Below, one piece after another: positions 37,074 through 45,195 of a stretch of 50,122 nt of DNA. The stretch spans positions 1-50,122 of the forward strand of contig CAYPLH010000028.1 of the NCBI GenBank assembly GCA_964411505.1, in the 5' to 3' direction. The position numbers were made by a program, and so were the translations under genes. This stretch comes from CAYPLH01 sp964411505. Lineage in GTDB: Bacteria; Bacillota; Clostridia; CAYPLH01; DUMO01. The notes under the pieces are model-generated. The model did no database searches. It worked only from the letters and a program-made list of their open reading frames with translations, and was not told the origin of the DNA. Within the stretch, counting starts at the first letter, position 1; every line of letters begins with the position of its first letter.

Positions 37074-38678
37074 ATGAAATCTTTTGAGAATTTGAGCATT
37101 AGAGAAAAGATCGGTCAGACAATGATTTTTCGATCAATTGAGATTGAGAAACTAAGGGAAAAGCTGGGTTCGTTGGAGGATGTTTTTGAAAGGTACCCTA
37201 TCGGGGGAGTATTTATAGGTTCGGAAGTAATCAAAAACGTTGAAAACCGTTTTGAAGAAGCACGGAACCTTATAAAAGGGTATCAGGATGCCAGCCGGAT
37301 TCCTCTTGTTATTTGCGGTGATTTTGAATCGGGCTGCGGTGCCAGTTTAAAAGGTATGACCGAATTCTCCTCGATTATGGGAGTTGCAGCAACCGAATCG
37401 GAAGGTCTTGCATATGGATTCGGGAAAGGTTTGGCTCTTGAAGCGGGATCAATAGGAATACATTGGGCTTTCGGACCGGTTTCGGATTTAAATATCAACC
37501 CTAAAAATCAGGCTACCAATGTTCGTTCTGCCGGAGATAATCCCGAAAAAGTATTGAGGGTTCTTAGATCTATTGTAAAAGGAATGCAGGAAAACGGTCT
37601 TTCCGCCACAGCAAAACATTTTCCCGGTGATGGTATCGACTGGAGAAATCCTCATGTTGCTACAGGTTGTATTAACCTTTCAAAGGAAGCATGGTATCAA
37701 AAACATGGCAAAATTTTTAAAGCACTGATAGATGAAGGTGTTGATACAATAATGACTGGTCATATTGCATTTCCTGCTTTTCAAAAGGAAAGAATGTATG
37801 GAAATCCATTTCCATGTACATTATCAAAGGAATTGACAACTGATTTGCTTAAAGATGAAATGGGGTTTGAAGGTGTTGTTGTTTCAGACGCTCTTAATAT
37901 GGGAGGATACCTTGAATGGTACGAGGATGAAATGGATGCGCACGTAAAGTGCTTTGAGAGTGGGTGTGACATGCTGCTGTGGGTTCCTTTCGAGTATCTT
38001 GACAGGATAGAGAAGGAAATAAATAATGGAAACATTTTAATGGATAGGCTAAATGATGCCTGCGCCAAAGTCTTTGAATTAAAGAAAAATAGAGGAGTGT
38101 TTTCCAAGGAAAACTACGGTTTTTTTGATCTTACAAGTAAACAAACCGAAGAAATCAGGAACACAACCGTAAGTATAGCCGAGGGCAGCATAGCTTTGGT
38201 TCGTGACCGAAATAACATGCTTCCGCTTAGTAAAGATAAAATTAAAAGAGTACTTTATATTGCTGCAACAGTTTCGGGCTCCCGAAGCAGGATGGGATTT
38301 TTAAAGGAAGAGCTTGAAAAGCGTGGAATCGAGGTTGAAATGCGAGATGTTTTACGTATTTATGAATTTTGTGAAATTGCAGATGATTTTGATCTTGTAA
38401 TATTCGGATTCAGCAACAGGGGCTATGGAGTGGTGGACTTTGCCTCCCATGGATTATTGAGCCAGAGGATACTTTGGTCTGCTTTATCCTATGCAAAGCT
38501 TAAAACTATAATTATTTCTTTTGGCACCCCTTATATACATAATGAATATTTCAAAAATGCACCGGTATGCATTAATGCCTATTTTGATACCCAAGAAATA
38601 CAGTCTGCAGCTATAAAAGCACTGTTTGGGGAGATACCCTTTAAAGGTACGATCCCTGTTGATTGTTCAAATATTTAA
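37074..38678 (+). CDS. GH3-family glycosidase (NagZ-like)
   Basis: A 534-aa cytoplasmic protein with the GH3 barrel and a C-terminal alpha/beta domain. The nucleophile motif VVVSDALNMGG places Asp272 as the catalytic residue. The acid/base region reads AKHFPGDGIDWRNPH (Lys181, His182, His194); it differs from the usual NagZ KHFPGHGD..D.H motif in its spacing. Substrates of the family include beta-glucosides, xylosides and N-acetylhexosaminides. Met 37074 is chosen for AAGGAAGG 8 nt upstream; the frame also opens at 37053 without support. It is the last gene of the glycan locus. Confidence 0.85.
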   Translation: MKSFENLSIREKIGQTMIFRSIEIEKLREKLGSLEDVFERYPIGGVFIGSEVIKNVENRFEEARNLIKGYQDASRIPLVICGDFESGCGASLKGMTEFSSIMGVAATESEGLAYGFGKGLALEAGSIGIHWAFGPVSDLNINPKNQATNVRSAGDNPEKVLRVLRSIVKGMQENGLSATAKHFPGDGIDWRNPHVATGCINLSKEAWYQKHGKIFKALIDEGVDTIMTGHIAFPAFQKERMYGNPFPCTLSKELTTDLLKDEMGFEGVVVSDALNMGGYLEWYEDEMDAHVKCFESGCDMLLWVPFEYLDRIEKEINNGNILMDRLNDACAKVFELKKNRGVFSKENYGFFDLTSKQTEEIRNTTVSIAEGSIALVRDRNNMLPLSKDKIKRVLYIAATVSGSRSRMGFLKEELEKRGIEVEMRDVLRIYEFCEIADDFDLVIFGFSNRGYGVVDFASHGLLSQRILWSALSYAKLKTIIISFGTPYIHNEYFKNAPVCINAYFDTQEIQSAAIKALFGEIPFKGTIPVDCSNI

Positions 38679-38763
38679 ACTGATTGTATTTGAAGAAGAT
38701 ACATAAATCCTGACATGATAGAAATGTTGGAAGGTTTTTGGATTTTCTTGAGGGAGAAGGCAT

Positions 38764-38791
38764 TTGCGAGGATACGATAGTTATATATAAC
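38764..38791 (+). promoter_or_regulatory. Possible promoter of the transhydrogenase operon
   Basis: TTGCGA (38764-38769) and TATAAC (38786-38791) are 16 nt apart, ahead of GGAGG and the first transhydrogenase gene. The match is moderate. Confidence 0.3.
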
Positions 38792-38817
38792 AATGTTGTT
38801 AATATGGAGGGGTCAAA

Positions 38818-39975
38818 ATGATTATTGGTGTTCCAAAAGAAATAATGCAGGGGGAATGTCGTGTTTCTGCAACTCCGGAAACAGTCAGAAAAATGGTTAA
38901 TGAAGGTGCCACAGTCCTGGTTGAAAAGTCAGCAGGCGAAAACTCGTTTTACAGCGATAAAATGTATGAAGATTCCGGTGCGAAGGTTGTAGACGACTGC
39001 CAAATAATTTACAGGGAGACTGAAGTAATCCTTAAAGTAAAGGAACCACAGTTTAATTATGAAAAGAATTGCATGGAAACAGATCTGATGCATAGTGGGC
39101 AATATCTTATTACTTTTATCCATCCTGCTTCACCGGCAAACCAAGATATGCTTAAAGCAATGGCTAAAAAAGGAATAATCGGTCTTACGCTGGATGGAAT
39201 TCCACGCATTTCCCGCGCCCAGAACATGGATGCATTAACATCAATGAGTACTTGTGCCGGATACAAAGGAATGCTGATGGCAGCTTCCGAACTGCCTAAA
39301 TTTGTTCCGCAGATTTTTTGTGCCGTAGGTATGATAAAACCATGTAATGCATTAATTATTGGTTCAGGCGTTGCAGGACTTCAGGCAATAGCAACAGCCA
39401 AACGCCTTGGCGCAGTGGTATATGCTGCGGATATCAGACCTGATGCAGCAGAGCAAGCCAAATCACTTGGCGCAAAGATTATTGATACAGGTATCCCCGT
39501 TGATATAGCGTTAGGGGAAGGTGGGTATGCCGGATTACTGACCGAAGAGTGGCTTGAAAAAGAACGTGAAATGATTAGAGATACAGTCTCAAACATGGAT
39601 AGTATATTTTGTTCAGCTCTGGTCCCAAGTCGCCGCGCTCCGATTATTATAACAGAGGAGATGGTTGCATCAATGGCACCCGGGTCAGTAATCATAGATA
39701 TTTCTATAGATCAGGGTGGAAATTGTGCCGCTACTATACCAGGAAAAAAGATTGTAAAGCATGGAGTTACTATTATAGGTATTAAAAACATTCCGGGACT
39801 TATACCCATGAGTTCCACATGGATGTTTGCAAACAATATCTATAACCTTCTTAAATATCTTACAAAGGATAATAAAATTGTCCTTGACCGCAACGATGAA
39901 ATTATATCGAAAATACTCACAACAATTGATGGAGAAATTGTTCATGCTGGTGCAAAGGAATTAATGGGGCTATAA
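38818..39975 (+). CDS. pntAA: NAD(P) transhydrogenase subunit alpha, part 1 (NAD-binding)
   Basis: This 385-aa soluble subunit binds NAD(H) in the proton-translocating transhydrogenase, which exchanges hydride between NADH and NADP+ using the membrane proton gradient. It opens with MIIGVPKEIMQGECRVSATP, shared with alanine dehydrogenase. The dinucleotide site is ALIIGSGVAGLQAIATAKRLGA, followed by DIRPDAAEQAKSLGA. The closely following alpha-2 and beta genes separate it from alanine dehydrogenase. GGAGG lies upstream. Confidence 0.93.
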   Translation: MIIGVPKEIMQGECRVSATPETVRKMVNEGATVLVEKSAGENSFYSDKMYEDSGAKVVDDCQIIYRETEVILKVKEPQFNYEKNCMETDLMHSGQYLITFIHPASPANQDMLKAMAKKGIIGLTLDGIPRISRAQNMDALTSMSTCAGYKGMLMAASELPKFVPQIFCAVGMIKPCNALIIGSGVAGLQAIATAKRLGAVVYAADIRPDAAEQAKSLGAKIIDTGIPVDIALGEGGYAGLLTEEWLEKEREMIRDTVSNMDSIFCSALVPSRRAPIIITEEMVASMAPGSVIIDISIDQGGNCAATIPGKKIVKHGVTIIGIKNIPGLIPMSSTWMFANNIYNLLKYLTKDNKIVLDRNDEIISKILTTIDGEIVHAGAKELMGL

Positions 39976-40082
39976 ATACGAATTTTATTAAACACTCTTA
40001 CTTTTAAGACCACGGTCTTGTATGGCTATGGAAAAACTAATTACCGCGCAAGCGATCATTAAATTAGTAATTGGAGGAAAAT

Positions 40083-40370
40083 ATGAATCCGATTTTTATG
40101 GTATTAATGTTTGTTGTCTTTTCACTTGTTGGGTATAAACTGATAAAAAATGTTCCGGCTGTCCTTCATACACCGCTCATGTCGGGGATGAATGCCCTGT
40201 CTGGTGTGGCAATTTTAGGTGCTCTTACTGCCACAGGTGCGGCAGTTCATACAAATAACCGCATATTGGGAGGGTTTGCTGTTTTTTTAGCAATGCTGAA
40301 TATCGCAGGTGGTTTTGGTGTAACTCACCGGATGCTGTGTATGTTTCGCAAAAGGCAGGTGCAAAAGTGA
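40083..40370 (+). CDS. pntAB: NAD(P) transhydrogenase subunit alpha, part 2 (membrane)
   Basis: A 95-aa membrane subunit with three hydrophobic helices, typical of split PntA. The block TPLMSGMNALSGVAILGAL is the family signature. ATG 40083 follows GGAGG by 5 nt. Its stop overlaps the start of the beta subunit by one base (TGATG). Confidence 0.92.
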   Translation: MNPIFMVLMFVVFSLVGYKLIKNVPAVLHTPLMSGMNALSGVAILGALTATGAAVHTNNRILGGFAVFLAMLNIAGGFGVTHRMLCMFRKRQVQK

Positions 40371-41821
40371 TGAGTGACCTTGTCTACTACTTAAGTTGCT
40401 GTGTGCTGATAGCCGGAGTATTAACAGGTATTGCTCTGATGAGTAAGGTTGAAAGCTCAGCAAAAGGTAATATGCTTTCTTCTGTGTGCATCGGTATCGC
40501 AATCTTATTGACACTTTACAAATATATTATTCTTGATGATATGTTCTTGTGGATTTTAATGGCTGCCGGTATTACTGTAGGATTAATTGGTGCCTATAAG
40601 GTAAAAATGATACAAATGCCTGAAACGGTAGCCTTATTAAATGGCTTTGGCGGAGCATCCTCAGCTATAACAGCAGTTGTAATAATGATAGATGGTACTA
40701 ATATTAATAAGTTCTCAAAACTGACGGCAAGCCTGGCACTGGTCATTGGAATGATTACTCTTACCGGAAGTCTTGTTGCAGGAGGAAAACTTCATAAAAT
40801 GTTTCCCCAGAAACCTGTTGTATGGAGCGAACATAACATTATTACAAATATAAGTGCTCTAATGATTGCTATTTTGATTTTTTCACTCACATTTACACCT
40901 TCGTCAGGAATACAGTTATCCATATTAATTACTTTGTGCATACTATTTTCAGGCTTTTTCGGAGTTGCTTTTTCTATTCGTGTAGGCGGTGCAGATATGC
41001 CTATAACAATTTCCCTTCTGAATTCGCTGTCCGGTGTTGCAGGTTCAGTCGCAGGAATGGCTATTTCTGACCCATTATTGATCTGTATTGGAAGTATAGT
41101 AGGTGCATCCGGTCTTTTACTGACACAGATTATGTGTCGTGCAATGAATCGTTCTTTATTAGATGTTCTGTTTGGTAAGATATTGGTCACATCCCGCTCC
41201 AAGGTTTCTATTAATGATGTCGGGAAGAATCCATGTACAAAAGAAAGTGAGGTTCAATGTTCTCAAGCTTTTATTGAGGAAGCAGTATTGCCAAAACATA
41301 TGGAAGATCCTGTCAGGCTTCTTACTGAAGCTAAAAAGGTAATTATTATACCGGGCTATGGAATGGCACTTTCCCAGGCACAGGTTTTTGTCAAGCAACT
41401 TGCTGATATGCTTGAGAAAAATGATACGGAAGTTCTTTTTGCAATTCATCCTGTAGCCGGACGAATGCCGGGGCATATGAATGTGCTTTTGTGTGAAGCA
41501 GATGTTCCGTATGATAAACTATATGAGATAGATGATATAAACCCACAATTTGCTGATTGTGACGTGGCAATTATAGTAGGTGCAAATGATGTGATCAATC
41601 CTGCAGCAAACACTGCTGAGGGAACACCTATTTACGGGATGCCGATATTTGAAGTTGGTAAAGCAAGGCATATTATTATATGCAATTATGATTTAAGTAC
41701 AGGCTATTCAGGAGTAGAAAACCCACTCTACAAAAAATCCCATGATGTGAGTTTACTCCTTGGCGATGCTAAGGAAACATTGTCAAAGCTGCTGAATGAA
41801 ATTATTCATTTGGTTTCTTAA
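40370..41821 (+). CDS. pntB: NAD(P) transhydrogenase subunit beta (NADP-binding)
   Basis: A 483-aa subunit with a membrane domain of eight or nine helices (ending near residue 270) and a C-terminal NADP(H)-binding domain. That domain has the conserved IIPGYGMALSQAQ, the block IHPVAGRMPGHMNVLL, and GANDVINPAA. The start is ATG 40370, coupled to the end of pntAB; a longer frame would begin inside pntAB and is not supported. The three genes form a tight operon that likely supplies NADPH. Confidence 0.93.
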   Translation: MSDLVYYLSCCVLIAGVLTGIALMSKVESSAKGNMLSSVCIGIAILLTLYKYIILDDMFLWILMAAGITVGLIGAYKVKMIQMPETVALLNGFGGASSAITAVVIMIDGTNINKFSKLTASLALVIGMITLTGSLVAGGKLHKMFPQKPVVWSEHNIITNISALMIAILIFSLTFTPSSGIQLSILITLCILFSGFFGVAFSIRVGGADMPITISLLNSLSGVAGSVAGMAISDPLLICIGSIVGASGLLLTQIMCRAMNRSLLDVLFGKILVTSRSKVSINDVGKNPCTKESEVQCSQAFIEEAVLPKHMEDPVRLLTEAKKVIIIPGYGMALSQAQVFVKQLADMLEKNDTEVLFAIHPVAGRMPGHMNVLLCEADVPYDKLYEIDDINPQFADCDVAIIVGANDVINPAANTAEGTPIYGMPIFEVGKARHIIICNYDLSTGYSGVENPLYKKSHDVSLLLGDAKETLSKLLNEIIHLVS

Positions 41822-41913
41822 CGGTTTTTATCAAATGCTCAATAAGGCTACCTGATTTATTAAATATGGAAATATCACATTTGAAGGAAACTTTAATATC
41901 AATACCGAAAAAG

Positions 41914-42380
41914 TTAAACTACTAAAACAAGATCGTTGATAGTGCCAAAGGTTGCTGTTTCAAGAAGCTTCACTGTTGTTACATCAGAGAGATATTCCGC
42001 AAGAGAAACGACGTTTGAGATATCAATCTCCTGACCGGCAAGCCTCTCTGACAGCTTTTCGAGTATACTTGGCTTTAGAAGCGGTGCAAGCCCAGAAATA
42101 TCCGAAAAGCTCCTTACGACTACTTTCTCATTACCTGATGCCACCTCGCAAAGAATTGCAGCTTCACCCTGTGTCGGTTCTCTGGAACTAATTAGATCAT
42201 CAAGCGAAACATTGAAAATATCTGCAAGCAACACAAGTATAGACACATCCGGAAAGCTATCGCCGCATTCATAACCCTCGAAATCGCCTGTCTGGTAAGA
42301 TTTAATCTATTTGCAAGCTCAGATTGTGTCATATCAGCATTTTTACGAAGTTGAGAAACATATGCTCCGAACTTTTTCAT
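41914..42380 (-). pseudogene. Frameshifted XRE-family regulator
   Basis: Reading leftwards, the N-terminal helix-turn-helix MKKFGAYVSQLRKNADMTQ..RQAISR is in one frame. Its continuation YECGDSFPDVSILVLLADIF is in another. The two join between 42260 and 42275 if two extra bases (GT after the Arg codon) are removed. The remaining part (DDLISSREPTQGEAA to 41914) is in frame. Either it is inactivated or the assembly has an indel here. It marks the left edge of the scrap zone. Confidence 0.75.
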
Positions 42381-42534
42381 ATTAAACAGTTATCATCACA
42401 TCCTTATATTCATATTACCATCATTTTCTTTAATTTGTAAGCAAAGGTTAGTTGCACTTAATAGGGTGCCAGACTTATCATTTACCTGCTTAACTATCTG
42501 TTGCGCAACAAAGTTTATGAGCGGATTTATGAAT

Positions 42535-42700
42535 CTACATCATTATTAATGCATCACAAACCGCATCGTTTGGAACATTAATCTTCCCATTCTGTATCCA
42601 GTCTTCGACAATCGCCTTGTACATCGCGACAAAGACATGAAATCCGTTACGGTTAGCTGCTTCTTTTAGATGTTTGGGAAATAGTTGAAAAGTTCACTTA
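42535..42700 (-). pseudogene. Coding remnant of unknown origin
   Basis: On the minus strand a run of about 50 codons reads HLKEAANRNGFHVFVAMYK and IVEDWIQNGKINVPNDAV with plausible amino-acid content. It has no start and ends at a TAG at 42535. It begins beside an AAGTTCACTT-containing hairpin, suggesting truncation by rearrangement. I do not recognise the family. Confidence 0.35.
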
Positions 42701-42735
42701 TTAGTTCACCTTTTCAATGAAAAGTGAACTTGCCA
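42689..42735. repeat. Hairpin with AAGTTCACTT motifs (related to the 78-bp repeat)
   Basis: This stretch contains AAGTTCACTT, then GTTCACCTTTTC and GAAAAGTGAAC in inverted order, giving a stem at 42704-42729. The motif is the same as in the 78-bp repeat copies at 9802 and 49104, although the rest does not align. Confidence 0.5.
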
Positions 42736-42784
42736 CGGGGGAAATTATTGGATAAAATTACGCTATATTTTAATTAGTGTGCTA

Positions 42785-42937
42785 ATGCCTAATAAATTAT
42801 TAGGGGGTGGAAGCAACAAACCACTGACATCACGCCTGACTAAAATTTGGACACGATATAGCCGCATTAAGTCTGACATTCTGAAACCGCATTTCAAATG
42901 GCTTGAATTCTGGTCATTTAAGCATCATTTTCAGTAA
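42785..42937 (+). CDS. Possible 50-aa basic peptide
   Basis: A short open frame starts at ATG 42785 and reads MPNKLLGGGSNKPLTSRL, then KIWTRYSRIKSDILKPHFKW, ending rich in Trp, Phe, His and Lys. A GGG run follows the ATG rather than preceding it, so no convincing ribosome site exists. It may be chance, the tail of a broken gene, or a small peptide. It lies just before an ABC exporter fragment. Confidence 0.2.
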   Translation: MPNKLLGGGSNKPLTSRLTKIWTRYSRIKSDILKPHFKWLEFWSFKHHFQ

Positions 42938-43023
42938 AGACAAAAATTAAAGTTGTATATGCCAGCATCATAAGTTGAAGAACTTAAATTAAAGTGATGC
43001 TATCAAAGGAGGTTTAATATTTT

Positions 43024-43373
43024 ATGAGTAAGAAGCGATTAATTTCTCTTGCATTATCATTGTTTTTACTCATAGCTCAAAAGTGGCTATTGCGAAGGCG
43101 TTATATAAAAATGCGAAGATTTTTGTTTTTGACGAACCATCTAGTGCTTTGGATCCCTATTCTGAAGATGAACTTATTAATTTATATAAATACCTAGCTA
43201 ACCAGGGGAAAACAGTAATTCTTATTTCACATCGATTGTCTGTTTGTAAATATACAGATGAAGTCATCTTTATGGAAAAAGGAAAAATAAATGCAGTCGG
43301 CACTCATAAGGAACTTCTTAATAAGCCTCAATACTATGAGTATTATAACAAACAAGCTAAGCATTATAGCTAA
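43024..43373 (+). pseudogene. Chimeric relic: signal-peptide start joined to an ABC exporter C-terminus
   Basis: ATG 43024, with a strong AAAGGAGG upstream, reads MSKKRLISLALSLFLLIA, a good signal peptide. At about 43078 the sequence becomes, in a different frame, the end of an ABC exporter ATPase: KVAIAKALYKNAKIFVFDEP, SALDPYSEDEL, ILISHRLS and a final IKxxK-like tail, ending at 43373. Everything before the end of the signature motif is lost. The style (DEPSSALDP) is that of peptide or bacteriocin exporters. It is clearly a deletion or recombination junction. Confidence 0.7.
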
Positions 43374-43437
43374 TAATGCAGGAAGTAGGTACATAAATGC
43401 TACGCATTTACTGTTGCTGAAAATATTTTTTTGGAAC

Positions 43438-43966
43438 CTTAATCGTCGCCGGGTCGCGTTAATATCTGATGATGACATAGTATAAAAAATGTGTAGCACT
43501 GAATAATGTGTGAAAGGGCGAAGCTCTGTAAACCCGAAATAAAAATTTGTGAGGTAATAATGTTTTGGTACGTGCTTTTTACCATGACAGGTCGGGAAGA
43601 AAAAGTTAAGCAGCTCCTCGTAAATCAACTTGATAAAAATATCTATAAACCTTTTATTCCCATGCTTGAGACAGTATTCAAAAATTCAAAACGAATAATA
43701 AAAAAAGAATTAAAGCCAATGTTTCCAAGTTATGTATTCATAGAATCGAGTACAACATATTCCGAATTTACTAAAGATACAAGAAACATTATTTATGGTT
43801 CAGCAGATATCATTCGCATACTAAATTATGGAGATCCTGATGATATTGATATGAGGGAACATGAAAGGAACACACTTCTGAAATTGTACAACGGTGATTA
43901 CTGTGTTGAATCATCCAGTGGGATTGTTGTTGGAGATTGTACTTATATAAAGGAAGGATCACTAAA
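43438..43966. repeat. Direct repeat carrying loaP and its leader, copy 1
   Basis: This 529-bp stretch matches 49368-49899 almost base for base, including 122 nt of non-coding leader. Only a few substitutions and one 3-bp deletion (in the GVG/GGD codons near 43930) distinguish it. Beyond 43966 and before 43438 the flanks are unrelated. Confidence 0.95.
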
Positions 43967-43982
43967 CTTGACACAAACCTGA
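43560..43982 (+). pseudogene. Truncated LoaP antiterminator
   Basis: The first 135 codons are almost identical to the intact loaP at 49490, with the NGN domain MFWYVLFTMTGREEKVKQLL. After GSL the sequence switches to NLTQT and stops, so the C-terminal KOW domain is absent. Without it the protein probably cannot act normally in elongation control. GAGG precedes the ATG by 5 nt. The repeat boundary is at 43966. Confidence 0.85.
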
Positions 43983-43994
43983 CTCCCTAACTAC

Positions 43995-44022
43995 TTGCAG
44001 CTTTGCTGCGTTATGCTATAAT
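43995..44022 (+). promoter_or_regulatory. Promoter of the VapBC-type operon
   Basis: TTGCAG (43995-44000) and TATAAT (44017-44022) are 16 nt apart, with the extended TG at 44014. A good vegetative sigma-A match lies about 40 nt before the antitoxin start. Confidence 0.65.
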
Positions 44023-44060
44023 AGAAATATATAAATTGTTTTTTGAAAGGGATGATCATT

Positions 44061-44291
44061 ATGGTAAACATGCAAATACGTGATAATATAATCAATGATT
44101 TGGATAAGTTACCTGTAGACCTCCAAAAGAAAGTACAGGATTTCGTTCATGCATTAATTGCTACTCTGCCAAAAGGTGTAACTGGGAAATCATTATTACA
44201 TTTTGCTGGTAAAATTAGCAAGGAAGATGCCAATGAAATGATCAAAATAGTTGATGAAGGGTGTGAAAAGGTAGACTTGCATGAATGGTAA
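44061..44291 (+). CDS. VapB-like antitoxin (DUF2281-like)
   Basis: A 76-aa acidic protein reading LDKLPVDLQKKVQDFVHAL and SKEDANEMIKIVDEGCEKVD. The pattern resembles small DUF2281-type antitoxins that pair with PIN toxins. ATG 44061 is chosen for AAAGGG 9 nt upstream. Its end overlaps the toxin gene by 11 nt, the usual arrangement for such pairs. It has its own promoter. Confidence 0.75.
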   Translation: MVNMQIRDNIINDLDKLPVDLQKKVQDFVHALIATLPKGVTGKSLLHFAGKISKEDANEMIKIVDEGCEKVDLHEW

Positions 44292-44670
44292 ACTCTTACT
44301 TGATACAAATATTGTAATCTTTTTATTATCAGAGAATGCAACAGTAAAGGAATACCTTATTGAAGCCGATGAAGTGTTTATACCATGTACTGTTATTGGG
44401 GAGCTTTATTTTGGTGCTTTTAACTCTGCTAGAAAAGAAAACAACATTGCTCGAATTGATGAGCTGGTTATGAAAGTTACTGTTTTAAACAATGATATCT
44501 TTACTGCAAGGGAATTTGGAAATATAAAAAGCGAATTGAGAAAACAAGGTAAACCAATACCAGAAAACGATATTTGGATTGCCGCTGTTGCAAAACAATA
44601 TGGTTTAAAACTAATAACTAAAGATTCACACTTTTGCAATGTAGAAGGTCTAGATATGGAATTGATTTAA
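44281..44670 (+). CDS. vapC: VapC-family PIN-domain toxin
   Basis: A 129-aa endoribonuclease of the PIN family, likely inhibiting translation by cutting tRNA or rRNA unless bound by the antitoxin. The four acidic residues are present: Asp8 (LLLDTNI), Glu41 (GELYFGA), Asp97 (ENDIWIAA) and Asp115 (TKDSHF). The length and motif spacing are normal, so unlike most neighbours this pair looks intact. Confidence 0.88.
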   Translation: MNGKLLLDTNIVIFLLSENATVKEYLIEADEVFIPCTVIGELYFGAFNSARKENNIARIDELVMKVTVLNNDIFTAREFGNIKSELRKQGKPIPENDIWIAAVAKQYGLKLITKDSHFCNVEGLDMELI

Positions 44671-45195
44671 AATAATAGTTTATTACTGTCATGCAACAAC
44701 TAACAAAAAATGAGTTGTTGAAATGCATGAGCCTGCGGATAAAGTTATACCAAAGGATACAGAGCATATCTTCTGCTGTAGTTTTTTATCTTGTTATAAA
44801 TCATACATGTGCGAAGTAAGTTATAAAGAGTTTTGCGAACATTTGGACAAGAACATCTTCACAGCCTACTAAAAGGATGCAGATAATAGCCTGTTTACAA
44901 AACTACCCATTCTTTTTGGTCACATTAAGAAGTAAAAATACTTGCCCCAAAATGCAAATAAAAACATAGTATTTGTTGGGTATAATAAATATAAGAGCCA
45001 AAAAACATGAAAATGAAAATTGATTCTATTCGGAAAAATTACCTTGTCAATAAGGGCGCAAGCGCCAACAAATTATGGAGACTAGTCAAGTGTTTTTTAA
45101 AAAATGCAAAATTTCAATGAAAAAGAATCTACAAAGCCTTGAAAATCAAGAGATGAAGATACTGAGAATATTTCTATAGTACGGGAGGAGATTTA
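44671..45195. other. 525-nt gap with remnants only
   Basis: No recognisable gene is present. A 49-codon frame at 44723-44872 (MHEPADKVIPKDTEHIFCC, Cys-rich) has no ribosome site and is probably a relic. A CAACAACT/AGTTGTTG inverted repeat lies near 44690-44720, and GGCGCAAGCGCC near 45055 is a small palindrome. The last 30 nt carry the GGGAGGAG site of the phosphoglycerate mutase gene. Confidence 0.5.

Noticed and set aside
38818..39975. Alanine dehydrogenase
   Set aside because: The fold and N-terminus are shared, but the adjacent membrane alpha-2 and beta genes identify it as the transhydrogenase alpha subunit.
40337..40369. A longer start for the transhydrogenase beta subunit
   Set aside because: It would begin deep inside the alpha-2 gene in another frame; the TGATG overlap at 40370 is the usual arrangement.
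43506..43559. A longer LoaP start giving MCERAKLCKPEIK
   Set aside because: The upstream part has no ribosome site, whereas ATG 43560 has GAGG at the right distance and matches the NusG N-terminus. The same holds for copy 2 at 49436.
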